This document shows positions 1 to 5,109 of a stretch of DNA of 5,118 nucleotides, one piece after another; position 1 is the first letter of the stretch, and every line of letters begins with the position of its first letter. The notes under the pieces were generated by a model. It was given only the letters and a program-made list of their open reading frames with translations, was not told the DNA's origin and did not search any database. The stretch is taken from NCBI GenBank assembly GCA_030619405.1, contig JAUXBK010000195.1:1-5118 (forward strand), read 5' to 3'. Both the position numbers and the translations under genes were made by a program. The DNA comes from Sedimenticola sp. GTDB taxonomy: Bacteria; Pseudomonadota; Gammaproteobacteria; Chromatiales; Chromatiaceae.

Positions 1-33
1 CGGCAACGGCCTGTACTCGTTGCAGAGTGTCCA

Positions 34-59
34 ATTTTCGTCTGAAAATATGTTTTTTT
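34..59 (+). terminator. Possible weak rightward intrinsic terminator
   Basis: ATTTTC at 34-39 pairs perfectly with GAAAAT at 44-49 around the loop GTCT, and a run of seven T follows at 53-59. The layout is that of an intrinsic terminator for a rightward gene ending just before the window. The stem is only 6 bp with one G-C pair and the T run starts three bases after it, so it would be weak, and chance in A+T-rich DNA is possible. Confidence 0.22.
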
Positions 60-64
60 ATTAA

Positions 65-109
65 ACCTCAATGAGTTACATGTCCATGATCTAATCATGG
101 TGTTGAGGT
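65..109. repeat. Nested inverted repeat (two-step hairpin)
   Basis: An inner perfect 7-bp stem, CCATGAT (84-90) and ATCATGG (94-100), closes on a 3-base loop. An outer perfect 7-bp pair, ACCTCAA (65-71) and TTGAGGT (103-109), encloses it, leaving an unequal internal loop (12 bases on the left, 2 on the right). No T run follows on either strand, so it does not look like an intrinsic terminator. Function unknown; it could be part of a structured transcript end or of the repeat cluster around it. Confidence 0.4.
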
Positions 110-118
110 CTGTATTCG

Positions 119-134
119 TAACCGTTCGCGGTTA
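119..134. repeat. Short perfect hairpin
   Basis: TAACCG (119-124) and CGGTTA (129-134) form a perfect 6-bp stem with a TTCG loop. No T run follows on either strand. The sequence resembles the hairpin at 313-332 (both begin GTAACCGT and end GTTA), and the two lie on opposite sides of the larger 145-282 repeat, so they may be related flanks of one element. Confidence 0.35.
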
Positions 135-144
135 TCTCATGGTT

Positions 145-282
145 CGTAACTTCTCAGCAAGAATCTAAAATGTAGGGTGTATCAAGCGGAGCGGATACAC
201 CAGGCTACGGAGCATTGGTGGATCCGTCGCTGCGCTCCTTGATCCACCCTACCCGTTTGCCCCGGGTTATTGAGAAGTTGCG
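145..282. repeat. Palindromic element with outer inverted repeats (MITE/REPIN-like)
   Basis: CGTAACTTCTCA at 145-156 and TGAGAAGTTGCG at 271-282 are inverted copies matching at 11 of 12 bases. They enclose the double-hairpin repeat at 172-252 almost symmetrically: the midpoints of the outer and inner pairs are about 213.5 and 212. This is the layout of a small non-autonomous mobile element or of a complex intergenic palindromic repeat. I see no transposase gene and no clear target-site duplication beside the arms, so mobility is inferred from shape only. Confidence 0.4.
172..252. repeat. REP-like double hairpin repeat, two inverted copies
   Basis: Two copies of a GTAGGGTG(T/G)ATCAAG sequence lie head to head, at 172-201 on the plus strand and 217-252 on the minus strand. 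Each is itself a hairpin: GGTGTATC (176-183) pairs with GATACACC (194-201), and GGTGGATC (217-224) pairs with GATCCACC (241-248). The single stem difference (T versus G) is matched by a compensating change in the partner arm (A versus C), so both stems stay perfect. Paired inverted REP units are called REPINs in gammaproteobacteria. Repeats with this GTAGGGTGGATC core are familiar to me from that group, although I cannot search for copies. Read leftward, the hairpin at 176-201 is followed by CTACATTTT, so it might also help end operon transcripts. Confidence 0.7.
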
Positions 283-312
283 CTGCTTCCAGCTAACCGA
301 AAACTGTAAACG

Positions 313-332
313 GGTAACCGTGAACCGTTACC
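313..332 (-). terminator. Hairpin downstream of livF, possible weak terminator
   Basis: GGTAAC (313-318) and GTTACC (327-332) form a perfect 6-bp stem with an 8-base loop, about 40 bases past the livF stop. In the leftward transcript it is followed by CGTTTACAGTTTTC, which is only moderately U-rich. The position suits the end of the operon, but the poor U tract makes an intrinsic terminator doubtful. Rho-dependent ending or use of the downstream double hairpin (172-252) is equally possible. Confidence 0.25.
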
Positions 333-371
333 TATTTCTATAATTCTGTCTTCTATCTTCTGAATTCTACG

Positions 372-1100
372 TTAATACCCCAGATAGGCCTTGCGTACCG
401 CCTCATCCGCCAGCAGCGCCTCGGAACTGGCGGAAAGCACCACCCGGCCGGTTTCCAGCACATAGCCCCGGTCGGCGATCCCCAGGGCGGCCCGGGCGTT
501 CTGCTCCACCAGCAGGATGGTCACTCCCTGCTCATTCAGCTGCTGGATTACGCGGAAGATCTCTTCCACCAGCAGTGGCGCCAGCCCCATGGAGGGTTCG
601 TCCAGCAGCAGCAGCCGGGGGCGCCCCATCAGGGCCCGGCCGATGACGAGCATCTGCTGTTGGCCGCCGGAGAGGGTGCCTGCGCTCTGCGCCGCCTTCT
701 CCCGGAGGATGGGAAACAGCTGATAGATCCGGGTCAATTCCGACTCCACCCACTCCTTGTCGTGGCGCAGCGGGTAGGCGCCCAGGCGGAGGTTGTCCTC
801 GACGCTCAGGGGCGGAAACACCTGGCGCCCCTCGGGTACGTGGCAGACCCCCGCCTTTACGATCTGGTGAGGCGCCTTTCGGGTGATATCGGCACCTGCG
901 AACCGAATGCTGCCGCCACCCGCCTTCCGTATACCGGACAAGGTGAGCAGCAGGGTCGTCTTGCCGGCACCGTTGGCCCCGACGATGGCCACCAGTTCAC
1001 CCTCGTTGATCTGCAGCGAAACATCGAACAGGGCCTGTACCGGCCCATAGCGGGTCACGAGCCGGTCGACTCGAAGCAGCGGCCCGACCTCAGACGGCAT
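372..1100 (-). CDS. livF: ABC transporter ATP-binding protein LivF
   Basis: This is the second ATPase of a branched-chain amino acid type importer. It acts on the cytoplasmic face of the inner membrane, paired with LivG, and powers transport through LivH/LivM. The 242-residue product carries the ABC motifs in order: Walker A GANGAGKTT (41-49), the family segment VPEGRQVFPPL (88-98), signature LSGGQ (143-147), Walker B LLLLDEP (163-169) and LVEQN (197-201). The usual H-loop histidine is replaced by Gln in that last motif, which is normal for LivF. Length is about that of E. coli LivF, with a few extra residues at the N-terminus. The ATG at 1100 overlaps the livG stop by 11 bases and has GAGGT (1106-1110) five bases upstream, supporting this start and translational coupling. 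It is the last gene of the operon. Naming as LivF is secure; the exact substrate of the system is not. Confidence 0.95.
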   Translation of the reverse strand: MPSEVGPLLRVDRLVTRYGPVQALFDVSLQINEGELVAIVGANGAGKTTLLLTLSGIRKAGGGSIRFAGADITRKAPHQIVKAGVCHVPEGRQVFPPLSVEDNLRLGAYPLRHDKEWVESELTRIYQLFPILREKAAQSAGTLSGGQQQMLVIGRALMGRPRLLLLDEPSMGLAPLLVEEIFRVIQQLNEQGVTILLVEQNARAALGIADRGYVLETGRVVLSASSEALLADEAVRKAYLGY

Positions 1101-1863
1101 ACTGTACCTCGCCCCCCAGATAGGCTTCGATCACCCGGCGGTCGTTCTGGATCTCGAGGGGCGTCCCCTCAGCCAGACGGGTGCCGTAGTCGAGTACCAG
1201 GATGCGATCGGATACCCGCATCACCAGCCCCATATTATGTTCCACCAGCAGTACCGTGATGCCGCGCTCGCAGATACAGCGTATCAGGCGTTGCATCTCT
1301 GCGGTCTCAGTGTCGTTGAGACCGGCGGCCGGTTCGTCCATCAACAGCAGCTTGGGACCGACCGCCAGGGCGCGGGCGATCTCGAGCCGTTTCAGCACGC
1401 CGTAGGGGAGGGCGTCCGCTCTCTGGTCGACGAACCGTTCCAGGTCGCAGAAGCTGAGTGCCTCCCGGGCCAGGCGCCGCGCCTCCCGCTCCTCGCGCAC
1501 TACCCCCGGCAGGCGCAGGGCGGCACTGAACAGCCCGCTGCCGGTGCGCAGGTGGCAACCCACCATCACGTTGTCCAGTACGCTCATGTTGAAGAACATC
1601 TGCAGGTTCTGGAAGGTACGGGAGAGCCCCATCGCCGCCATCTTGTGGGGCTGCAGGCCGATGATCTCCCGCCCCTGGAAGTGGATGCTGCCTTCGTCCG
1701 GGTGGTAGATGCCGGAGAGCATGTTGAACAGGGTGGTCTTGCCCGCGCCGTTGGGCCCGATGACAGAGTAGACCTGACCCTCCGGGACATCGAACCCCAG
1801 GTCGGCGATGGCGGTGACGCCTCCAAAGGATTTGGTCAGCCCCTGTACCTCAAGCAGCGTCAT
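1090..1863 (-). CDS. livG: ABC transporter ATP-binding protein LivG
   Basis: This is the first ATPase of the importer, cytoplasmic and working as a heterodimer with LivF. The 257-residue protein shows Walker A GPNGAGKTT (36-44), the Q-loop in SRTFQNLQMF (81-90), a signature loop LPYGVLKRLE (152-161) in place of LSGGQ, Walker B LLLMDEP (172-178), and the H-loop LVEHN with His209. The C-terminal VIEAYLGG is typical of LivG. Degenerate signature loops of the LPYG type are usual in this family. I chose the ATG at 1863 because MTLLEVQGLTKSFGG matches the family N-terminus and a strong GGGGAGGA (1869-1876) sits five bases upstream. An ATG at 1950 in the same frame would add 29 residues unlike the family and lies inside livM. 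The gene overlaps livM by 14 bases and livF by 11. Confidence 0.95.
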   Translation of the reverse strand: MTLLEVQGLTKSFGGVTAIADLGFDVPEGQVYSVIGPNGAGKTTLFNMLSGIYHPDEGSIHFQGREIIGLQPHKMAAMGLSRTFQNLQMFFNMSVLDNVMVGCHLRTGSGLFSAALRLPGVVREEREARRLAREALSFCDLERFVDQRADALPYGVLKRLEIARALAVGPKLLLMDEPAAGLNDTETAEMQRLIRCICERGITVLLVEHNMGLVMRVSDRILVLDYGTRLAEGTPLEIQNDRRVIEAYLGGEVQYAV

Positions 1864-2848
1864 GTTTGTCCTCCCCGGCAGGCACCACCGGGGCAGGTGC
1901 TGGCGCCCGCTGCTGCTGCAGCAGTCGTCGCAGCAGATCCCGCAGGCCAACGAAAAGCCCTTGGGGTAGAAAGATCATCATCAGCATCAGGATGGCACCG
2001 AAGATCATCACCTCGTAGTCTTCGAATATCACCAGCAGTTCTGGCAGGAAAGTGAGCACGAACGCCCCGAAGACGGCCCCGAAGGTGGAGGCCATGCCGC
2101 CCAGTACCACCATGGTGACCAGTTCGATGGAGAAGAAGAAGTTGAACGAGTCGGGGCTGATGAAGGCCTGCTGATGGGCGAACAGGCTGCCGGCCAGGGA
2201 GGCGGAGAGTGCAGCCACAACGAACACCCCGGTCTTGGTGACAGTGGTGTCGATCCCCATCATTTCGGCAGCCACCTCTGAGCCGTGCAAGGCGCGCAGG
2301 GCGCGGCCGCTGCGGGAGTCGATAATGTTGAGTGCCAGCCAGACCACCAGCAGCATAACGGCGCTCATCAGCATGTACCAGCGCAGGTCGCTGTCCACCT
2401 CCCACCCGAACAGAGAGAGGGGCGGGATTCCGCCAAGGCCGTCCGGGCCACCGGTCAGCTCCTCGGTCTGTACCAGTACGATCTGCACGATAATGCCCAG
2501 GCCAAGCGTGGCCATGGCCAGATAGTGGCCTTTCAGACGCAGGATGGGGCGTGCCATGACGAAGGCGATGGTCCCGGTCAGCAGCATACCGGCTGCCATA
2601 GCGGACCAGGGATCGAGACCAAAGCGGGTGGTGACGATGCCAGAGGTGTAGGCACCGATGCCGAAAAAAGCGGCGTGGCCGAGGGAGATCAGGCCGGCGT
2701 ACCCCATCAGCAGGTTGAGCCCCACCGCCAGGATGGCGTGCAGTGCCGCTGAAACAGCCACCACGGTGACATAGTAGTTGTCCGGGAACAGGAGCGGCAG
2801 TATCACCACCAGCAGTGTCAGCAGGAACAGACCTCTGAGCCGCTTCAC
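1850..2848 (-). CDS. livM: ABC transporter permease LivM
   Basis: This is the second integral membrane subunit of the importer, forming the translocation path with LivH. The 332-residue product begins with a hydrophobic segment (about 7-21) and has roughly eight to nine membrane segments overall. Family motifs include GYAGLISLGHAAFFGIGAY (49-67), the cytoplasmic coupling stretch GRALRALHGSEVAAEMMGID, the VLGGMASTFGAVFGA segment, and PQGLFVGLRDLLRR near the end. A polar, Ala/Pro-rich tail (about the last 25 residues) follows. The start is GTG at 2848, whose GTGA overlaps the livH stop by 4 bases, with GGAG five bases upstream. The open frame runs upstream to 3382, but that part is Arg/His-rich, lies entirely over livH in another frame and has no permease character. 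The coupling start is therefore preferred. Confidence 0.93.
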   Translation of the reverse strand: MKRLRGLFLLTLLVVILPLLFPDNYYVTVVAVSAALHAILAVGLNLLMGYAGLISLGHAAFFGIGAYTSGIVTTRFGLDPWSAMAAGMLLTGTIAFVMARPILRLKGHYLAMATLGLGIIVQIVLVQTEELTGGPDGLGGIPPLSLFGWEVDSDLRWYMLMSAVMLLVVWLALNIIDSRSGRALRALHGSEVAAEMMGIDTTVTKTGVFVVAALSASLAGSLFAHQQAFISPDSFNFFFSIELVTMVVLGGMASTFGAVFGAFVLTFLPELLVIFEDYEVMIFGAILMLMMIFLPQGLFVGLRDLLRRLLQQQRAPAPAPVVPAGEDKHDAA

Positions 2849-3726
2849 ACCCGCTCCACCGAAGCCCGCCCGAACAGCCCGCTGGGACGAAAGAAGAGCA
2901 CCAGCAGCAGGATCACGAAACCGATGGCATCCTTGTAGCCGGAGGAGATGAGACCCGCGGAGAGGGATTCGATCAGGCCCAGCAGCAGGCCACCGGCCAC
3001 GGCACCCATGGGGTTGCCCATACCGCCCAGAATGGCGGCGGCGAAGCCCTTGAGGCCCAGCATCACGCCGGCGTCGTAGGAGGTGAAGGTGATGGGAGCG
3101 ACCAGAACGCCGGCCATGGCACCGAGGAAAGCGGAGAGGCCATAGGCGATCAGCATCATCAGCCCGACATTGATTCCCACCAGGTGGGCGGCGGTACGGT
3201 TGCAGGAGCAGGCCAGGACCGCCTTGCCGATGGTAGTGTGGCCGAAGAACCAGTGCACCCCCAGCACCATCAGTCCGGCACCGCCCATGACCCAGAGGTT
3301 CTGGGGCAGCAGTGTGGCCTGTCCGATGTGTATCGGCGCATCGCCGGAGAAAGCGGGGAGAGCGAAGATATCCTTGCCCCATACCAGCAACGCAACCCCA
3401 CGCAGGAAAATGGAGGCGCCGATGGTGATGATGATGGTGGTGACCACAGAAGCACCACGCGCCGGGGCGATGGCAAAACGCTGCAGCAGGACACCGACGC
3501 CGACCGTGATCAGCACCGCCAGCAGCAAGGCCACCGGCATCGGCAGGCCGCCGTCGCCGGCGGAGAGGGCGACGGCGCTCATGGCACCGATCATCACGAA
3601 CTCGCCCTGGGCGAAGTTCACCACGTCCGAGGCGTTGTAGATGATGGCGAACCCGAGGGCCACCAGGGCGTACGTGGCGCCCACGGTGATCCCGGTCAGC
3701 AGGAATTGAAGAATCTGGTCGGCCAT
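2845..3726 (-). CDS. livH: ABC transporter permease LivH
   Basis: This is the first inner-membrane permease subunit, partner of LivM. The 293-residue product is highly hydrophobic with about eight membrane segments. Recognisable family features are the N-terminal VGATYALVALGFAIIYN (15-31), NFAQGEFVMIGA (37-48), the cytoplasmic loop GKAVLACSCNRTAAHLVGIN, LKGFAAAILGGMGNPMGAVA, and RPSGLFGR near the C-terminus. E. coli LivH is slightly longer. The ATG at 3726 gives the usual family N-terminus (MADQILQFLLTGITVGATYAL) but has no clear Shine-Dalgarno: the bases before it read CACCCCGTATTTCA. In-frame alternatives are TTG at 3747, with GGGG four bases upstream, and GTG at 3759, both within or beside the intercistronic hairpin and adding 7 or 11 residues. 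It follows the binding-protein gene after 72 bases and overlaps livM by 4. Confidence 0.93.
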   Translation of the reverse strand: MADQILQFLLTGITVGATYALVALGFAIIYNASDVVNFAQGEFVMIGAMSAVALSAGDGGLPMPVALLLAVLITVGVGVLLQRFAIAPARGASVVTTIIITIGASIFLRGVALLVWGKDIFALPAFSGDAPIHIGQATLLPQNLWVMGGAGLMVLGVHWFFGHTTIGKAVLACSCNRTAAHLVGINVGLMMLIAYGLSAFLGAMAGVLVAPITFTSYDAGVMLGLKGFAAAILGGMGNPMGAVAGGLLLGLIESLSAGLISSGYKDAIGFVILLLVLFFRPSGLFGRASVERV

Positions 3727-3748
3727 TGAAATACGGGGTGCATACAAT

Positions 3749-3778
3749 GAACCCCGCACCGGGTTCGGCGCGGGGTTC
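3749..3778 (-). promoter_or_regulatory. Intercistronic hairpin between livK and livH
   Basis: GAACCCCGC (3749-3757) and GCGGGGTTC (3770-3778) are perfect 9-bp inverted arms. After one mismatch, CCG/CGG inside adds three pairs around a 4-base loop. It lies 20 bases past the binding-protein stop and 22 before the livH ATG. In the leftward transcript it is followed by ATTGTATGCA, not a U run, so it is not a standard terminator. Stem-loops in this position in importer operons commonly protect the upstream message or cause partial readthrough, which keeps the binding protein in excess. That role is inferred here. It also overlaps the possible upstream starts of livH. Confidence 0.6.
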
Positions 3779-3798
3779 GCCCAGCCTGCAGCCTGTCG

Positions 3799-4944
3799 CT
3801 ACTCCACGATAGTCCAGTCGCCGTGCTTGATCTCCAGCATCTTGAAGGCGCTGAGATCCAGACCCAGGTGATCGGTGGGGCTCATGTTGAAGATGCCGCC
3901 GGTGCCGATGAAGCCCCGGGTCTTCTCGATCTCATCCCGGACCTTCGCCTTGTCGGTGCCCCCGGCTCGTTCGATCGCCCGCACCGTGATCATCAGCCCG
4001 TCGTAGGCGTGGCCGCCGAAGGTGGAGACCGGGCCATACTTGCTCTCGAAGCGCTGCTTGTAGGCCAGCAGGAGCCCCTTCTGGGGATCGGAAGCGGGCA
4101 GCTTGTCGGCTACCAGCAGGGCGGAGGCGGGCAGTCTCACCCCTTCCGCGGCCGCGCCGGCCAGCTCGATGAACTTTTTGGAAGCGACACCGTGGGACTG
4201 GTAGAGGGGCAGCTCGATGCCGAGTTGGCGCACGTTCTTGGTGACGATCGCGGGGCCGGTACCAAAACCGAAGCAGAGGATGGCCTGGGCATCGGTATTA
4301 CGGATCTTGGTCAGCTGGGCAGTCATGTCCGTATCCTTCGCTCCATAGGATTCGTCGGATACCACCTCGATGCCCTGTTCGGGGGCCAGTGCCAGCACCT
4401 GGGAACGGCCGGACTTGCCGAAACCGCCGCTGCCGCTGATCAGCGCGATACGCTTGATGCCCCGCTTCTTCATGTCTTCGAAGATCTTGGCGGCCGCCAT
4501 CCGGTCGGTGTGGGGCACCTTGAACACCCACTTCTTGACCGGATCGATGATCTTCACCGAGCCGGCCAGGGAGATGAAGGGAATCCGGTCTTTCTCCACC
4601 AGCGGTATCACCGCCAGGGTGGAGCCGGAGGTGGAGCCACCGACGATCACGTCCACCCGGTCCTTCTTGATCAGGCGTTTGGCAAAGCCGACCGCCTCTT
4701 TGGCCTTGCCGCCGGTGTCATAGTGCACCAGTTCCAGCTGCATGCCATTGACGCCCCCTTTAGTATTGATCTCGTCGATGTACATCTGCAGGGTCTTCAG
4801 CTCCGGGTCACCGAGGAAGGCGGCAGGGCCGGTTACGGCCAGAAAACTGCCGATCTTGATGGTGCCTGCGGCGACTGCTTGTGCGGCACTCAGTCCCACC
4901 AGGGCGCTGATGCCCAGCGTGGCGAGGGTTTTACGGATATTCAT
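3799..4944 (-). CDS. livK: Periplasmic substrate-binding protein, LivK-like (Peripla_BP_6)
   Basis: This 381-residue protein captures the solute in the periplasm and delivers it to LivH/LivM. Residues 1-25 or 1-26 form a Sec signal peptide: basic MNIRK, a hydrophobic core, then AQAVA-A. There is no lipobox cysteine. The mature part starts GTIKIGSFLAVTGPAA, the usual opening of the leucine/isoleucine/valine-binding fold. GGSTSGSTLAVIPLVEKDRI (about 101-120) and ISLAGS form the first-lobe pocket region, and STFGGHAYDGL lies near the hinge. It has a single cysteine (AILCFGFG), so it lacks the disulfide of E. coli LivK. The ATG at 4944 has a strong AAGGAGG (4955-4961) ten bases upstream. Close relatives, as I recall them, occur near aromatic-acid degradation genes in betaproteobacteria, so the ligand may not be a branched-chain amino acid. 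The family call is secure, the ligand open. It is first in the operon, as expected for the most abundant component. Confidence 0.93.
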   Translation of the reverse strand: MNIRKTLATLGISALVGLSAAQAVAAGTIKIGSFLAVTGPAAFLGDPELKTLQMYIDEINTKGGVNGMQLELVHYDTGGKAKEAVGFAKRLIKKDRVDVIVGGSTSGSTLAVIPLVEKDRIPFISLAGSVKIIDPVKKWVFKVPHTDRMAAAKIFEDMKKRGIKRIALISGSGGFGKSGRSQVLALAPEQGIEVVSDESYGAKDTDMTAQLTKIRNTDAQAILCFGFGTGPAIVTKNVRQLGIELPLYQSHGVASKKFIELAGAAAEGVRLPASALLVADKLPASDPQKGLLLAYKQRFESKYGPVSTFGGHAYDGLMITVRAIERAGGTDKAKVRDEIEKTRGFIGTGGIFNMSPTDHLGLDLSAFKMLEIKHGDWTIVE

Positions 4945-4963
4945 TGGAATGGCTCCTCCTTAA

Positions 4964-5002
4964 TACTTGCAGGATCTAGGTGTCACCTGGACCCTGCAGG
5001 TA
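4964..5002. promoter_or_regulatory. 39-base near-perfect palindrome beside the livK ribosome-binding site
   Basis: Read on the minus strand, TACCTGCAGGGTCCAGGTG, a central A, and CACCTAGATCCTGCAAGTA form arms of 19 bases that match at 16 positions. As RNA, one of the three exceptions is a G-U pair and two are C-A mismatches. The edge lies two bases from the AAGGAGG Shine-Dalgarno, which itself stays outside the stem. A dyad of this size centred about 39 bases before the start codon could be an operator for a dimeric repressor or a leader stem-loop that affects translation or message stability. The sequence alone does not decide between these. Confidence 0.6.
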
Positions 5003-5023
5003 GTCGTGCGTACAGAGTGCAAG

Positions 5024-5109
5024 CTATTGTTTCGTAGAGCGAATGAAAAATTGAGTGGAATCCTTATTGTGATTGCCGAGATTTTTCATATCGCTATACG
5101 GGACAAGAG
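5024..5109. repeat. Long imperfect inverted repeat upstream of livK
   Basis: Bases 5024-5051 on the plus strand and 5109-5081 on the minus strand align over 29 columns with 24 identities, four mismatches and one single-base gap. The best part is CGTA(G/T)AGCGA(T)ATGAAAAAT, with a perfect ATGAAAAAT core of nine bases. The unpaired centre (5052-5080) is 29 bases. Weaker similarity (5 of 9) continues outward to the last base of the window, so the repeat may extend past it. It could be a pair of inverted regulator sites, a large stem-loop in a long leader, or a duplicated promoter-proximal sequence. Confidence 0.55.

Larger units (their letters stand above)
1..371. other. Non-coding intergenic region rich in inverted repeats
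   Basis: I see no credible gene in this stretch. It is visibly richer in A+T than the operon and contains stop codons in all forward frames. The first 64 bases are open in one forward frame up to a TAA at 62-64, but 20 codons with no start or recognisable motif cannot be called. The region instead holds a series of inverted repeats: 34-49, 65-109 (with 84-100 inside it), 119-134, 145-282 (enclosing hairpins 176-201 and 217-248) and 313-332. A pyrimidine-rich TTCT-like stretch lies at about 335-369, just downstream of the livF stop. It is the 3' flank of the leftward operon. What lies beyond base 1 is unknown. Confidence 0.7.

Noticed and set aside
2..64. Possible C-terminal fragment of a rightward gene ending at TAA 62-64
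   Set aside because: Only 20 codons are visible, with no motif or start, and the frame runs into the A+T-rich hairpin and T run. It cannot be told from chance.
172..252. CRISPR-like or integron attC-like array
   Set aside because: There are only two inverted copies, with no regularly spaced direct repeats and no cas or integrase genes. The structure fits a REP-type intergenic repeat.
1864..1950. Longer LivG start adding 29 residues
   Set aside because: The added residues (Cys-rich, unlike the family) lie inside livM, and the strong GGGGAGGA sits just before the ATG at 1863.
1237..2055. 272-codon plus-strand open frame over livG and the end of livM
   Set aside because: Low-complexity antisense frame of GC-rich codons with no recognisable motif, fully covered by two well-supported genes.
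2849..3382. N-terminal extension of livM in the same frame
   Set aside because: The 178 residues are Arg/His/Gly-rich with no membrane character and overlap livH entirely. The GTG at 2848 with its own Shine-Dalgarno and GTGA overlap explains the real start.
3823..5037. 404-codon open frame on the plus strand opposite the binding-protein gene
   Set aside because: It mirrors livK almost exactly, has a His/Gly/Asp/Gln-rich composition typical of an antisense frame in GC-rich DNA, and shows no domain or ribosome-binding signal. livK is unmistakable on the other strand.
5020..5048. Sigma-70 promoter TTTTCA-17-TAGCTT on the minus strand
   Set aside because: Matches to consensus are about 4/6 and 3/6, no better than expected by chance in an A+T-rich stretch, so it is mentioned only as the best partial match.
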